Positions 56,301 through 64,000 of a DNA stretch of 64,000 nucleotides are shown piece by piece (position 1 is the first letter of the stretch; the number at the start of each line of letters is the position of its first letter). Origin of the DNA: an uncultured Rikenellaceae bacterium (lineage in GTDB: Bacteria; Bacteroidota; Bacteroidia; Bacteroidales; Rikenellaceae). The DNA is taken from positions 17,634 through 81,633 of the forward strand of contig CAMQVY010000007.1 in assembly GCA_947038405.1 (NCBI GenBank). The letters run 5' to 3'. The translations under genes were made by a program, and so were the position numbers. The notes under the pieces are model-generated. The model saw nothing but the letters and a program-made list of their open reading frames with translations, was not told the DNA's origin and did not search any database.

Positions 56301-56863
56301 CAGTAGTCAAGTGTACTAGTCAATAGTAATTGGTAAAGATTGTCAAATTGATTAAGTGGCTCAGAGTTGAATATATTTATATATGGAGTGGCATCATGTT
56401 GTCGCAGTTCGTCTTGAGCCGTAAAAAGTTCTTTGATTAGATCTGTTAGCGCATTTTTTTTCTGTATATCACTCCACTTAGATATAGGTATATTGCGATA
56501 CTCTCCATTATAAGGATCTAGCTTCCATGTTGAAATATTAGTAATCATTATAACCATAAAAGTATTATATGCTCCTTTTTGAGCAGGGAGCATAGAGCCT
56601 TTATCTACGTTTAGGAGAGAGTCTATAATTGGATCGTTTCTTTCCCAATTTTTTTTGATAGATATATTGTAATATTCATTAAGTTCTTTTAATTTCTTAG
56701 CAAACTGAATATCACTCATTTTGTGTTGTTTCGATACACTACGGTCTTGCTCTTGTATCATCTCTTTGCGAGATGTTGATTCCTTGTTGTCAGTGCTGTT
56801 AATGGCACATAAATTTAGAGTAATAAACAGCGATACTGTGAGGAAAATAATATTATTTTTCAT
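53351..56863 (-). CDS. alpha-2-macroglobulin-like protein lacking the thioester-domain half (1170 aa)
   Basis: Exported (signal about 1-20). After an alpha-helical N-terminal region (about 40-300) come macroglobulin beta domains, including an MG2-like module (SLYLYATDFMSGKPIDQIEV and SIFSDRKRYMFGDTVYFRGY) and MG3/MG-like modules rich in beta strands. The chain stops at ATSEFIVSKK, right after the MG region that in full-length bacterial homologues of about 1,900 residues continues into the thioester and complement-like domains. No CxEQ thioester motif is present. It contains an exact 51-bp tandem duplication. It may be a natural short form or a truncated gene; the following 80 bp do not continue the frame. 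Confidence 0.8.
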   Translation of the reverse strand: MKNNIIFLTVSLFITLNLCAINSTDNKESTSRKEMIQEQDRSVSKQHKMSDIQFAKKLKELNEYYNISIKKNWERNDPIIDSLLNVDKGSMLPAQKGAYNTFMVIMITNISTWKLDPYNGEYRNIPISKWSDIQKKNALTDLIKELFTAQDELRQHDATPYINIFNSEPLNQFDNLYQLLLTSTLDYWRFQDQFDIKKSLIKELDEETQTTASLQINLFAKQYNHRSSDSTYLVNIEKLITKYIDDNAVVRLIDMRLKYMFDKPNKKERISSSYYEQILSDCNAAIKRFDDSKYLTNIKSLRLDILKKNGTISTPLQVYPNTPFKLSIVQRNYDNLEVIAYRTEEDLFPKITKLIPKGRYRDNDSRTTLTKVIRNIEKLLPPKSDIVFSERIDFDSKLYVEQSRIIEVSGKSIGNYLLVCRNGNNEIMSISKFHVSRVAPLYENYNNSLYLYATDFMSGKPIDQIEVDVYNGRGETSDRTHVFTKELTADGFVKVLDKSALKNNDYHMRVIDDKDHYTPIIKGHIWGKKLADSLKVSIFSDRKRYMFGDTVYFRGYLYAPGKKVIPNRKLTYYIKTPNNSIISSLTKVVTTDEWGGFEGKFPIPNTWMTGRYKIYTNNGDGITINVGEYKIYTNDGGYITMNVGENKPPTIEIEMTADRDDYTLGDSVILNGTVNTYAGYPIENATINYVVTRSRSINLGFYSNVIYDKDIVVSKKMSNSKGEFNFSFRLEPQEDKENEDYTYTISAVVSIPTGEMQLYEKKLYVGVNKYILKLNTPYDAVNRDTGANIIVTALDVYKNKKNGMEGNYSVLSEDKEILSGQFVTGTPITIPWQRLKNGDYEFVFKMDKAREVSRDIFTYSASERVVPIDTALFFKVTNSNFSEENPLKFVLGSSEKEIYTLVELYDNQKRWYSKLYVTKNRMEQHTIPYNKEFPDYLKLLYTTFYKGKLYKGSKNVERHIEKQQITLKLKTTREVALPGSQESITITVQDKETGKGVEADILVSIYDKSSDQLKENIYKPLDDGSKVWIEGVNCHSLSTYLSYMNFVTSEKNSDNKMPFEEFEDYIVSASHSIGNNLRNMVAVTDRERNSDGAGIYKAPSFLGRTSPIKVRSNFNQTVLFASGIRTDSMGIAKINYKLPDATATYSIKAFATLKNTTSTVATSEFIVSKK
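54929..55030 (-). repeat. two adjoining 51-bp repeats inside the macroglobulin-like gene
   Basis: 54980-55030 and 54929-54979 encode YKIYTNNGDGITINVGE and YKIYTNDGGYITMNVGE, 17 residues each with four differences. In-frame tandem duplication. Confidence 0.9.
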
Positions 56864-57036
56864 AGTATTGGAGAATTGGTTAGTAGGTATGTTGATTGTC
56901 TATTTTGCAATATAGTAATATTTAGTTAAAATTAATGTTTTTTTACATAAATATTAAAAGTAAAATCCGTATATTAGCTCTTCCAAGATTAACAACTAAT
57001 TTATTATTAGTTTTACATCTGATAAAATATACATTA

Positions 57037-57936
57037 ATGGATAGACAAAATATGAACTATAGCAGAGATATAAATACAATTAAAGATACTGCACTTATCT
57101 TAGAAGGAGGAGGGATGCGTTGTGTATTTACTTCAGGAGTATTAGATTTTTTTATGGAGCATAATATTGAATTTCCATATACAATTGGTGTATCTGGAGG
57201 AGCTTCTAATGGACTATCTTATATGTCTAGGCAGAAAGGGCGTTCTAATTATGCTAATACTACATTGATGAGTTCCCATCCGTATATTGGGCTGGGAACG
57301 CTGCTTAAAAAAGGAAAGGTTATTGATCTTGAGTTTCTGTTTAAAGAGTTTGCATTTAAAATATACCCATTTGATTTCGATACTTTCTTCAAAAATAAAA
57401 ACTATTTTGAGATGGTTACAACGCACTGCATAACAGGTGCAGCTCACTATTTATCTGAAACATCTAATGTTAGTCGTTTATTCTCTATTGGTCTTGCCTC
57501 TTGTAGTTTGCCAATTATCAATCCAGTTGTTATGGTGGATGGAGAGCCTATGACAGATGGAGGTTTGGCTGATTCAATACCTCTGGCAAGGGCGTTAGGT
57601 AAGGGGTATAAAAAAGCTGTTGTTATACTTACTCAAAATAGAGGGTACAGAAAAAGTAAATCTTATATTAAAATCCCACCGTTTTTTATTCCTAAGTTTC
57701 CTATGGTAAGGGATATGTTATACTCTAGACCAAACCGTTATAACGAGCAACTAGAGTGGATCGAAAAATTGGAGAATAGTGGTCAAATAATAGTAATCAG
57801 ACCCGAAAAACCTTTAAAGGTTGGGCGTCTTACCAATGATGTGAAATCTCTTACTGAATTATATAATGAAGGGTATGATGTCGCTAAAAAGTGGTATTTA
57901 AAGATGAGCGTAGGTGCTGATTCACCTAACGAGTAG
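57037..57936 (+). CDS. patatin-like phospholipase (299 aa)
   Basis: Predicted serine acyl hydrolase of the patatin family. Oxyanion-hole motif EGGGMRCVFTSGVLD, nucleophile Ser in GVSGGASNG (GxSxG) and catalytic Asp in TDGGLADSIPL make up the full dyad. No signal peptide with this start; the frame opens at 56935 but the first 34 residues look like translated leader, so the ATG at 57037 (or 57052) is preferred. E. coli YjjU-like proteins have the same size and motifs. Divergent from the macroglobulin-like gene. Substrate unknown. Confidence 0.9.
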   Translation: MDRQNMNYSRDINTIKDTALILEGGGMRCVFTSGVLDFFMEHNIEFPYTIGVSGGASNGLSYMSRQKGRSNYANTTLMSSHPYIGLGTLLKKGKVIDLEFLFKEFAFKIYPFDFDTFFKNKNYFEMVTTHCITGAAHYLSETSNVSRLFSIGLASCSLPIINPVVMVDGEPMTDGGLADSIPLARALGKGYKKAVVILTQNRGYRKSKSYIKIPPFFIPKFPMVRDMLYSRPNRYNEQLEWIEKLENSGQIIVIRPEKPLKVGRLTNDVKSLTELYNEGYDVAKKWYLKMSVGADSPNE

Positions 57937-58136
57937 TAGTTAGTGCCGTAGATATATTCTATGAGCTTCTCTTTTTATTTGTATGGAAAGTTTAGGTTAA
58001 ATGTCATTAGATAGTAAAAAAAGATATAATCATACTATTTTTATAGTTGTGTAGTGCTAGAAATCAATCTTTATTAACTATTATTTACATAGATTCCGCT
58101 ATATTTGTAATTACACTAAAAACAAACCTATAAACT
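57937..58136 (+). promoter_or_regulatory. intergenic region with promoter of the interrupted peptidase gene
   Basis: An exact -7 box TATATTTG sits at 58101-58108, 28 bp before the ATG at 58137. No other feature is seen. Confidence 0.55.
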
Positions 58137-59885
58137 ATGAAAAAACTATTTATTTTAGCATCAATTATTATTTCTTTTAGTTTTGCTCCTGAAGTACCAA
58201 AAGATTATGATAAAGTAATTACAGATGCTTGGCACTCTGGGAAAACACTCCCTATTAAGATTGGAGCTAAATACCAGCCAAATATTATCAATGGAATTAA
58301 AAATGATAATGGCTATAATATATTGGTCGATATTGCTCACCAATGCTCATTTGCATACTTGTGGGGAATTCAACCTACTTTGCAAAGGGAGGGGTACCGT
58401 ACAGTTTCATCGCAGGCATCTCTAAATACAGTACTTGATCCTAATGGAAAATGTAGAGTAAGAATACCTTTTGATACTAAAAATAAAATTTACCCTTTTG
58501 CATGGTATCCAAACTTTGAGTATAATGTGGTTATTACTCAACAAACAGATGCATCTTCTCCATCATATACTCCTAAAGAGCAAAAAGCATTGGTTGAATA
58601 TGTTGAGAATGGCGGCGGACTTGTCATATTAGGCTCTACAATTAAAAAAGAAGAGATTAAAGATTAGTCTATGAATGCATTAGCACGCGCTTTTGGTGCT
58701 GAGTTTACTGATGTTTACCAACAAGGTGAGTATGCAAGGTATGCTACTTTATCACTTGACAAAAATTGGGAAGTTATTGCTACCAGCAAAGATGGTTCTG
58801 CAATTCAAGCTCGTAGAGAATTTGGTAAAGGTCGAGTTGTTATAAGTGGCTCTACATCTGATCTTGTTGCTTCAGCTCCGAAGTCAATGGATAAAGAGAG
58901 TAAAGATAAATTCTTAAAGAATAAGAGTGAGAATATTGATAAGATGATTGGGTGGGTATGTGAAAATCAAGAACCAGTATGGGGTGAGCCTCGTCTACCT
59001 CAGCCTATGGGTGGCGGTGGAGCTATTTATCCTGAATTAGAGGGTGGAACAGATGGTATTGTTGTTTTTTATACTCCAAATATTAATCCTAAATTATTGC
59101 AGTGTGTTGAGGTTGAATTCCCTAAGATTACAAAACAAATTAATCAATGGATTCCATCTACACCAACTAAAGAACCAATGTATTTAATTCTATCTGCTGG
59201 TGGTGGCGGAGGTTGGGCTGTTAACGCATTCAGACCTAAGGAGAATGGAATTATTAGTTTAGACGATATGGGACTTATTTCTATCTACGCACATGAATTA
59301 GCTCACACTCTTGGTGGTCCTGCAAACTCTAAAGGAGATAAAGCTGGAGAGTCTCCTTTACATAATCAAGGAGAGGCACACGCTGGTTGGTTCCAGGGTA
59401 AGGTAGATGCTATGTATAAGCCAGAACTTTTGGATAAAGCGACTAAAAACTGTCAAGCATTCTATAAAACAGATAAATTTAAAGATTTAGATATTGCTCG
59501 ATATGCGCAAGATAGAGAGTACCGTGAAGAGTTTGGTAAGGGTGCTGATTGGAGTAAAATCTGGTGTATTTGGCAGATGATGGATGATACTTACGGTACA
59601 ACTTGGTATCCTAGATGGAGAATGACTCAGTATGATCGTTGGGAGAGTGATCCTAAGCGCAAGCTTACATGGGACGAGACAATCGAAGATATGAGCTTAG
59701 CAGTAGGTGAAGATTTATTTCCATTCTTTGTTGAATTAAATACATCTCTTTCTCGTAAAGAGATGGGTGAAATTGAATATAAGGGTGAGAAAGTATCACT
59801 TCCTAAAGCAAGAATTAAAGTACAGACACCAGGTAATGTTAAACTAGACAATATTTTAGATTATAGCAAACCATTAGCTAAATAG
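58137..59885 (+). pseudogene. M60-like zinc metallopeptidase gene interrupted by one in-frame TAG (582 codons)
   Basis: Two open frames, 58137-58667 and 58671-59885, are in the same frame and separated only by TAG (58665-58667) and one Ser codon. The first gives a signal peptide (about 1-17) and a domain ending in ALVEYVENGGGLVILGS, a GATase-like strand-loop pattern that carries on past the stop (ALARAFGAEF ... GKGRVVISGS). The second part holds the peptidase: HELAH at 386-390 counting through the stop, with Glu at about 413 in GEAHAGW, fitting the HExxHx(8,28)E gluzincin pattern of M60-like enzymes. The stop falls inside one domain. Promoter, terminator and codon pattern are intact. An ATG follows the TAG at once, so coupled restart giving two chains is possible. 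Confidence 0.8.
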
Positions 59886-59910
59886 TTTAATACTATTGAA
59901 TCTAAAGTTT

Positions 59911-59957
59911 AAAAGTGAATTATTCTAAATCCTTAGATTAGAATAATTCACTTTTTT
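59911..59957 (+). terminator. terminator of the interrupted peptidase gene
   Basis: 18-bp perfect arms (59911-59928, 59938-59955) and a T-run. On the other side a smaller hairpin, TATTGAGA/TCTCAATA (59990-59997, 60006-60013), lies right after the CotH gene stop. Confidence 0.9.
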
Positions 59958-60015
59958 ATGATATGAGTTATATAATTTAATTAGTCTCTTATTGAGACCA
60001 CGTATTCTCAATAGA

Positions 60016-62019
60016 CTATAATTTATTAATTTTGGTGCTAAGATATTGGATTCTTAGATTAAACCATTTCTCCATCCTTTCCACTTCAGCTGCAAATGTC
60101 CAACCAGATGGCTTACTCCAAATTTCTAAATTTTTATCTGCTGAGTCTGATAATAAACTAGCATAATCAGTCATATATTTGAAGAACTCCTCTTTTTGGT
60201 TGTTCTCAAAATGATTCCACTTATCTTTGTAAATAGTAATGAATTTAGGGTCAAGTAAGAATCTATTAAAAAACTGTGCACCTTTACCATTAATGGCAAG
60301 TATATCCATGTCGTAGCGGTCAAAATGTCCAGTAGAAGATGGTTGTTGGTAGCCACAAGTCCAGTCAAAGTCCCAAATTGGACCCATTCCAAATTTGCTC
60401 CCTTTATCTTTATAGACAAATACACTTTTTGGATGTTGTGTAACTTCAAAATTCATTGTTAGTTCATTTACCAATAAAAATGATGCAACAGTCTCGATGT
60501 CAATTAGCTCTTCATAACCATTGTTTGGGAATTTATCATCCATAATCATAGCTTCAAGTTCATTGAACTCTAATTTGATATTATTAAAAGCTAGATTTAA
60601 ATCTAGCTCAGTACCCTTTACCATAACTGGCAGACCTAATAATGGTGATGTGTATTTAAAATCTTCGTCAAAATTTGTATCAAGTTCTAGTAGATAGCCA
60701 TCGTCCGAAAGATTTACTCTTGCCTCTTTTACCTCTACTTGCTCCGTAAGGGTGTAACTGCCTCTATATTCGCCATTGACTGTTACATCAACAGGAATCA
60801 TTGTATTTACAAATGGGACGCCAAGGAGGGCTCCTGCTTTCATCGCCATAGAGTTAACCATCAGTGATGGATCTATATAATTAGCTAATAAAACCCAATC
60901 TTTCTCTGGGTCTAGTCCTAATATTGATGTCTTTTTATATAACTTTAACTTGTATGGTTTTTTTGGCATTGCCCATGTACTGTTTCCTCTACCTTTTACT
61001 TTAGTTTGAACTTCGTCGAGATTCATATATTTATTGCCTCCATCAACTCTTACAACAGCCTTGTAGTAATCTTTTGTTGTAATTTCTACGTTATTTTCTA
61101 CATCTATATATACATGTGGAATACGTACATCTGCAGGGTCTAAATGTTGTTGTTTAACTTCAAATTTAAACTCGTTGTCGTCATAAGATATGATAATAAA
61201 TGCTGAGCGTGCGTCACCTATGTTATTCTCAAATGTCGCAATAACACTAGCTACTACTCCATTACCAACTCCTTGTGTTTTGTCGAATGATACCCATTTG
61301 GAGTCTGATCGTACTTTCCAATCTTTATTTGAAGTGATTGTAAAGTGGTACGAACCTCCTCTAAAATCAATTATGTCTGTTATTGGTTCAAATGTTAAAT
61401 AATTTACTGTTTGAGAAACTTCTATACTCTGGCTAAGTTCACCCGCAGTGATGGTAACATTAGTTGAACGTGGTGAATTAGTTGGGTTTTCTTGAGCTGT
61501 AAATTCTATTACATCTTGAACTACTGCTTTCGTTAATTTGCTTGTAAGCCAATCTGCATCATCTGGAATTGATATTGTATATGGAAGATTTTGGCTCAAT
61601 ACAACGTTAAGTGAACCTCCCTCTTTTTTAAAGTTAAGCTTAGTTACATCTAATCCTAGTACGTTGTTTTGTAGCTGAATTAATTCAATTTTTTGTCGTA
61701 TATCTCCAGATATTAGATTAATACCTGTTTTACGCTCTTCATTTGTTTTGTTTTCATCGGCAGTTAGGGTAATTGTATGGGTTCCAGACTCTCCGCTAAG
61801 TTGGTCGGCTGTAACCCATTCTATATCTGTGACGTAGGCAAATTCAATCACCCAAGGAGCACTTGATGTGATTACGAATGTTTCTGTTGTATCAGATGTG
61901 GCTGCAAAGGTTATTTTAGAATTTTTGATGTTGTGAGAGATCTCAATAGGTGTAGTTTTGTCATCGGTGCAATTGAGCAGGGCGATGATAGTTAAAGCTA
62001 GGGTAATTAGTTTTTTCAT
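60016..62019 (-). CDS. BACON-domain CotH-family lipoprotein (667 aa)
   Basis: Lipoprotein signal MKKLITLALTIIALLNC (Cys17). Three BACON-like beta domains follow (about 25-110, 115-205, 205-295; each with a W-x-x-x motif such as APWVIEFAY and DADWLTSK). From about 310 the chain is CotH-like: VKGRGNSTWAMPKKPYKLK, NGEYRGSYTLTEQVEV, and the kinase-like metal/catalytic region MGPIWDFDWTCGY. CotH proteins are atypical kinases first known from spore coats; in Bacteroidota such lipoproteins are common near glycan and peptidase genes, role unknown. BACON domains fit mucin or glycan contact. An 8-bp inverted repeat lies before the start. Confidence 0.88.
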   Translation of the reverse strand: MKKLITLALTIIALLNCTDDKTTPIEISHNIKNSKITFAATSDTTETFVITSSAPWVIEFAYVTDIEWVTADQLSGESGTHTITLTADENKTNEERKTGINLISGDIRQKIELIQLQNNVLGLDVTKLNFKKEGGSLNVVLSQNLPYTISIPDDADWLTSKLTKAVVQDVIEFTAQENPTNSPRSTNVTITAGELSQSIEVSQTVNYLTFEPITDIIDFRGGSYHFTITSNKDWKVRSDSKWVSFDKTQGVGNGVVASVIATFENNIGDARSAFIIISYDDNEFKFEVKQQHLDPADVRIPHVYIDVENNVEITTKDYYKAVVRVDGGNKYMNLDEVQTKVKGRGNSTWAMPKKPYKLKLYKKTSILGLDPEKDWVLLANYIDPSLMVNSMAMKAGALLGVPFVNTMIPVDVTVNGEYRGSYTLTEQVEVKEARVNLSDDGYLLELDTNFDEDFKYTSPLLGLPVMVKGTELDLNLAFNNIKLEFNELEAMIMDDKFPNNGYEELIDIETVASFLLVNELTMNFEVTQHPKSVFVYKDKGSKFGMGPIWDFDWTCGYQQPSSTGHFDRYDMDILAINGKGAQFFNRFLLDPKFITIYKDKWNHFENNQKEEFFKYMTDYASLLSDSADKNLEIWSKPSGWTFAAEVERMEKWFNLRIQYLSTKINKL

Positions 62020-62042
62020 AATTAAATAGGTTATTTTACTAG

Positions 62043-62065
62043 TTCAATTTGTAGTTGAAATTGAA
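62043..62065. promoter_or_regulatory. inverted repeat before the CotH gene
   Basis: TTCAATTT (62043-62050) and AAATTGAA (62058-62065), 7-nt spacer, 24 bp before the ATG. Possible operator or leader hairpin. Confidence 0.3.
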
Positions 62066-62328
62066 TAGTGGTTAATAAATCGTTTAATATTTACCATTTG
62101 TAACTAAAATTTTACTCCTTTTTTTGCTGCATACTATTGCATATCACTCTCTACGTAATCACTAGTCAAGCGTATAAATTTTAGACTATTATTCATAATG
62201 CTACCAAATTTATTTGAAATATTTTGTAGTAATTTAGTGATATATGTAAAGTTAGTTTTTTTTTGTATAAATTCAACTCTTATATAAAAATGTTGTTTGG
62301 AATTTGTGATTTCGAATATTTTATCATA
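62066..62328. other. AT-rich spacer between the CotH and tetR genes
   Basis: No gene is supported. A 69-codon minus-strand frame (62134-62343) starts inside the TetR operator, has no recognised motif and is judged a chance frame. Confidence 0.4.
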
Positions 62329-62373
62329 TTTTCGTATTAACAATATTGTTAATCATTACTGTTAATACGAAAA
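62329..62373. promoter_or_regulatory. probable TetR operator
   Basis: Perfect 14-bp inverted repeat TTTTCGTATTAACA (62329-62342) and its complement (62360-62373). Overlapping it is a 16-bp perfect palindrome TTAACAATATTGTTAA (62337-62352). So three copies of the half-site TGTTAA/TTAACA lie within 45 bp, ending 18 bp before the tetR ATG. Confidence 0.65.
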
Positions 62374-62391
62374 ATTAAATATAATATTTAA

Positions 62392-63009
62392 ATGGAAATT
62401 AAAGATAAAAGCAAAGAGGAGATAATTTTAAAGGCAGCAGAGGTTGAGTTTATGCTCAAGGGGTTTCATGGTGCAAAAACAACCTCAATAGCCAAGGAAG
62501 CTGGTGTAACTCACGCTATGTTGCACTACTATTATCGTACCAAAGAGAATCTGTTTAATAAAGTTTTTGAGACTAAGGTGTCTCTTATATCTGATATAAT
62601 AGTTCGATCTTTTGCCAACTCACACATGCCTTTGTTGGAAAGGGTTAAATTAACTATTGAGTCACATTTTAATTTTCTGGTAGAGAACCAAGAGTTGCCA
62701 AGGTTTTTAATTAATGAACTAATCTCACAGCCTGAGAGACGTAAGATATTTGAGAATAAAATAGAGGATGTAATAGGTATTGTTATTCCAGCTCTACAAA
62801 AAGAGTTGGACGATGAGGTTCTAAAAGGGAATATAAGAGCTATAAAGGCATTTGATTTGATACTTGATATTGTATCGTTAAATGTGTTTGTTTTTGTCGT
62901 ATTCCCAATTATCACATCGTTTGATTCATTGTCAGGTAATACTAGTGATTTCTTTGAAAATCGTAAGCAAGAGAATGTCGAGCTAATAATGCGTAGATTA
63001 AAAAAATAG
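62392..63009 (+). CDS. TetR-family transcriptional regulator (205 aa)
   Basis: N-terminal helix-turn-helix (about 10-56) with the TetR pattern: ILKAAEVEFMLKGFHGAKTT, SIAKEAGVTHAMLHYYYRTKENLF. The C-terminal ligand domain (about 70-205) is all-helical and not conserved enough to name a ligand. It is the first gene of an operon; the TolC-like gene starts 2 bp after its stop, so it likely represses its own exporter. A fine inverted-repeat operator precedes it. Confidence 0.94.
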   Translation: MEIKDKSKEEIILKAAEVEFMLKGFHGAKTTSIAKEAGVTHAMLHYYYRTKENLFNKVFETKVSLISDIIVRSFANSHMPLLERVKLTIESHFNFLVENQELPRFLINELISQPERRKIFENKIEDVIGIVIPALQKELDDEVLKGNIRAIKAFDLILDIVSLNVFVFVVFPIITSFDSLSGNTSDFFENRKQENVELIMRRLKK

Positions 63010-63011
63010 GT

Positions 63012-63959
63012 ATGAAAAGAGTCGTTTTAATATTATGGTGTTTGAGTTGTTACATAGGAGCAACGGCACAAGTGAGTATTAATGATTGTCAACTACTTGC
63101 GAGAGACAATTACCCCCTTATAAAGGAGTATGATTTGATAAGGTCTTCTACTGCTTACTCTATTTCTAGTGCAAAGAGGTCGTATTTGCCACAGGTTTCT
63201 ATATCGGGACAAGCAACTTACCAATCTGATGCCATGGCATTTCCCGAAGAGATGAGTGGGATGTTTTCACAAATGGGATTAGATGTAGGTGGTCTGAATA
63301 AGGATCAGTATAGAATTGGTATAGATGTGAGTCAAAATATTTGGGATGGAGGGCGTTCAAAATCGCAACAGGAGATATATGAAGCTGAGGGAGAGGTTGA
63401 GATGCGGAGTATTGAGGTTGAGATATATTCAATTCATGAGAGAGTAAATGCGCTCTATTTTGGAGTATTATTACTTGAGGAGCAACTTGCTCAGAATCGA
63501 ATACAGCAGGAGTTACTAGAGAGTAATTATAATAAAGTAGGGGTTTTAATTAAAAATGGAGCTGCCATGCAGAGCGATGCTGACGCTATAAGAGTAGAGG
63601 TGTTATTAGTGCAACAGCAATATATTCAAATTAATACGACCTCTGTTGCATATCGTAAAATGCTCGCACTATTTACAGGTAAGAGCTCTTTGACTCAAGA
63701 TGTATTATTAAAGCCTATTGCAAAGATACCTGTTATCGCAGATATTAATAGATCAGAGTTAAAGTTATTAGACGCACAGTACTCTGTAATTGAAGCTCAG
63801 AAGCAATCTATAAACTCCTCAATAAAGCCTACTTTTGGAGCTTTTGCAACCTCTTTTTATGGTAATCCTGGGTTAAATTCATTTAAAGATATGGTAGATA
63901 ATAAATTTACATTTAACTATGTTGTCGGATTAAAGATGCAATGGAAGTGGAATGCCTAA
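63012..63959 (+). CDS. TolC-family outer membrane protein, possibly cut short (315 aa)
   Basis: Signal peptide (about 1-20, ending ATAQ), then one complete TolC repeat (VSINDCQLLARDNYPLIKEY to LFTGKSS) and the start of the second (SELKLLDAQYSVIEAQKQS). Family members usually have about 430 or more residues; this one stops at MQWKWNA, where the second repeat should go on through two long helices. The TAA at 63957 is followed by 13 more stop-free codons in frame up to the window end. Either a nonsense mutation, an error near a sequence end, or true truncation. It lies 2 bp after tetR, as first structural gene of a likely efflux operon that runs out of the window. Confidence 0.82.
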   Translation: MKRVVLILWCLSCYIGATAQVSINDCQLLARDNYPLIKEYDLIRSSTAYSISSAKRSYLPQVSISGQATYQSDAMAFPEEMSGMFSQMGLDVGGLNKDQYRIGIDVSQNIWDGGRSKSQQEIYEAEGEVEMRSIEVEIYSIHERVNALYFGVLLLEEQLAQNRIQQELLESNYNKVGVLIKNGAAMQSDADAIRVEVLLVQQQYIQINTTSVAYRKMLALFTGKSSLTQDVLLKPIAKIPVIADINRSELKLLDAQYSVIEAQKQSINSSIKPTFGAFATSFYGNPGLNSFKDMVDNKFTFNYVVGLKMQWKWNA

Positions 63960-64000
63960 CTTTGTCCGGAGAGTAGGTTGAGACCTAAAAAAAAACTTAA

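Noticed and set aside
58665..58667. Genome-wide recoding of TAG (for example pyrrolysine)
   Set aside because: dnaE, the GH20 gene and others end with TAG and are full length; no tRNA or pyl gene is seen. A local event is the simpler reading.
62134..62343. 69-codon minus-strand frame before tetR
   Set aside because: It starts inside the operator palindrome, has no recognisable motif and only AT-driven composition.
1..64000. CRISPR array, tRNA, rRNA, insertion sequence or SusC/SusD pair
   Set aside because: I looked for regular short repeats, tRNA-like cloverleaf and T-loop motifs, transposase motifs and TonB-linked receptors and found none. Reading by eye could miss a tRNA.

Overview
This is an AT-rich chromosomal segment from a Bacteroidota bacterium, most likely of the order Bacteroidales. 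The evidence is the housekeeping set (dnaE-trxA, lepA, prmA, xerD, rlmH, mazG, dtd), BACON-domain lipoproteins, a NigD-like lipoprotein, Ser-type sulfatases, a sialate route using an N-acylglucosamine 2-epimerase instead of phosphorylated intermediates, and promoters of the Bacteroidetes type (TAnnTTTG at -7). I saw no phage, insertion sequence, CRISPR array, rRNA or tRNA. I cannot place it to family.

Layout. 1-9 kb (minus strand): host-glycan catabolism, with a GH29 fucosidase cut by the window edge, a GH2 enzyme, a sialate mutarotase fused to a sodium symporter, an AGE epimerase and a NanA lyase. 9-17.5 kb: rmlA, a GH20 hexosaminidase, an M60-like (mucinase-type) lipoprotein peptidase, a decayed scrap of an FGE-sulfatase-type gene, and a sulfatase. 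17.7-25 kb: a DUF2007 protein, dnaE-trxA, a UbiA-type prenyltransferase, lepA. 25-30 kb: a TolC/HlyD/two-permease efflux operon. 30-42 kb: DUF2264 protein, a biotin-dependent carboxylase subunit, ammonium transporter, prmA, xerD, a DAACS symporter, rlmH, an Omp85-like protein, a gamma-carbonic-anhydrase-like protein, mazG. 42-45.3 kb: an ECF sigma factor, a protein predicted to span both membranes and act as its anti-sigma factor, and a NigD-like lipoprotein. 45.3-52.5 kb: rpiB, then sulfatase-GH2-GH2. 52.8-64 kb: dtd, a short alpha-2-macroglobulin-like protein, a patatin, a metallopeptidase gene split by an in-frame TAG, a BACON-CotH lipoprotein, and a TetR-TolC operon start.

The glycan genes fit stepwise use of sulfated, sialylated and fucosylated host O-glycans (mucin): sulfatases and fucosidase uncap, GH2 and GH20 enzymes remove Gal and HexNAc, the peptidase(s) attack the protein core, and freed sialate is mutarotated, imported, cleaved and epimerised. 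No SusC/SusD pair, sialidase or sugar-sensing regulator is in the window.

The most notable points are: (1) the sigma/dual-membrane anti-sigma/NigD locus, where three copies of one promoter-like motif with identical 17-nt spacing lie before the sigma gene and, in tandem, before the lipoprotein gene; (2) the mutarotase-symporter fusion; (3) an M60-like metallopeptidase gene interrupted by one in-frame TAG but with promoter and terminator intact; (4) a lepA start that should move because the promoter abuts the first ATG; and (5) several truncated or decayed genes.
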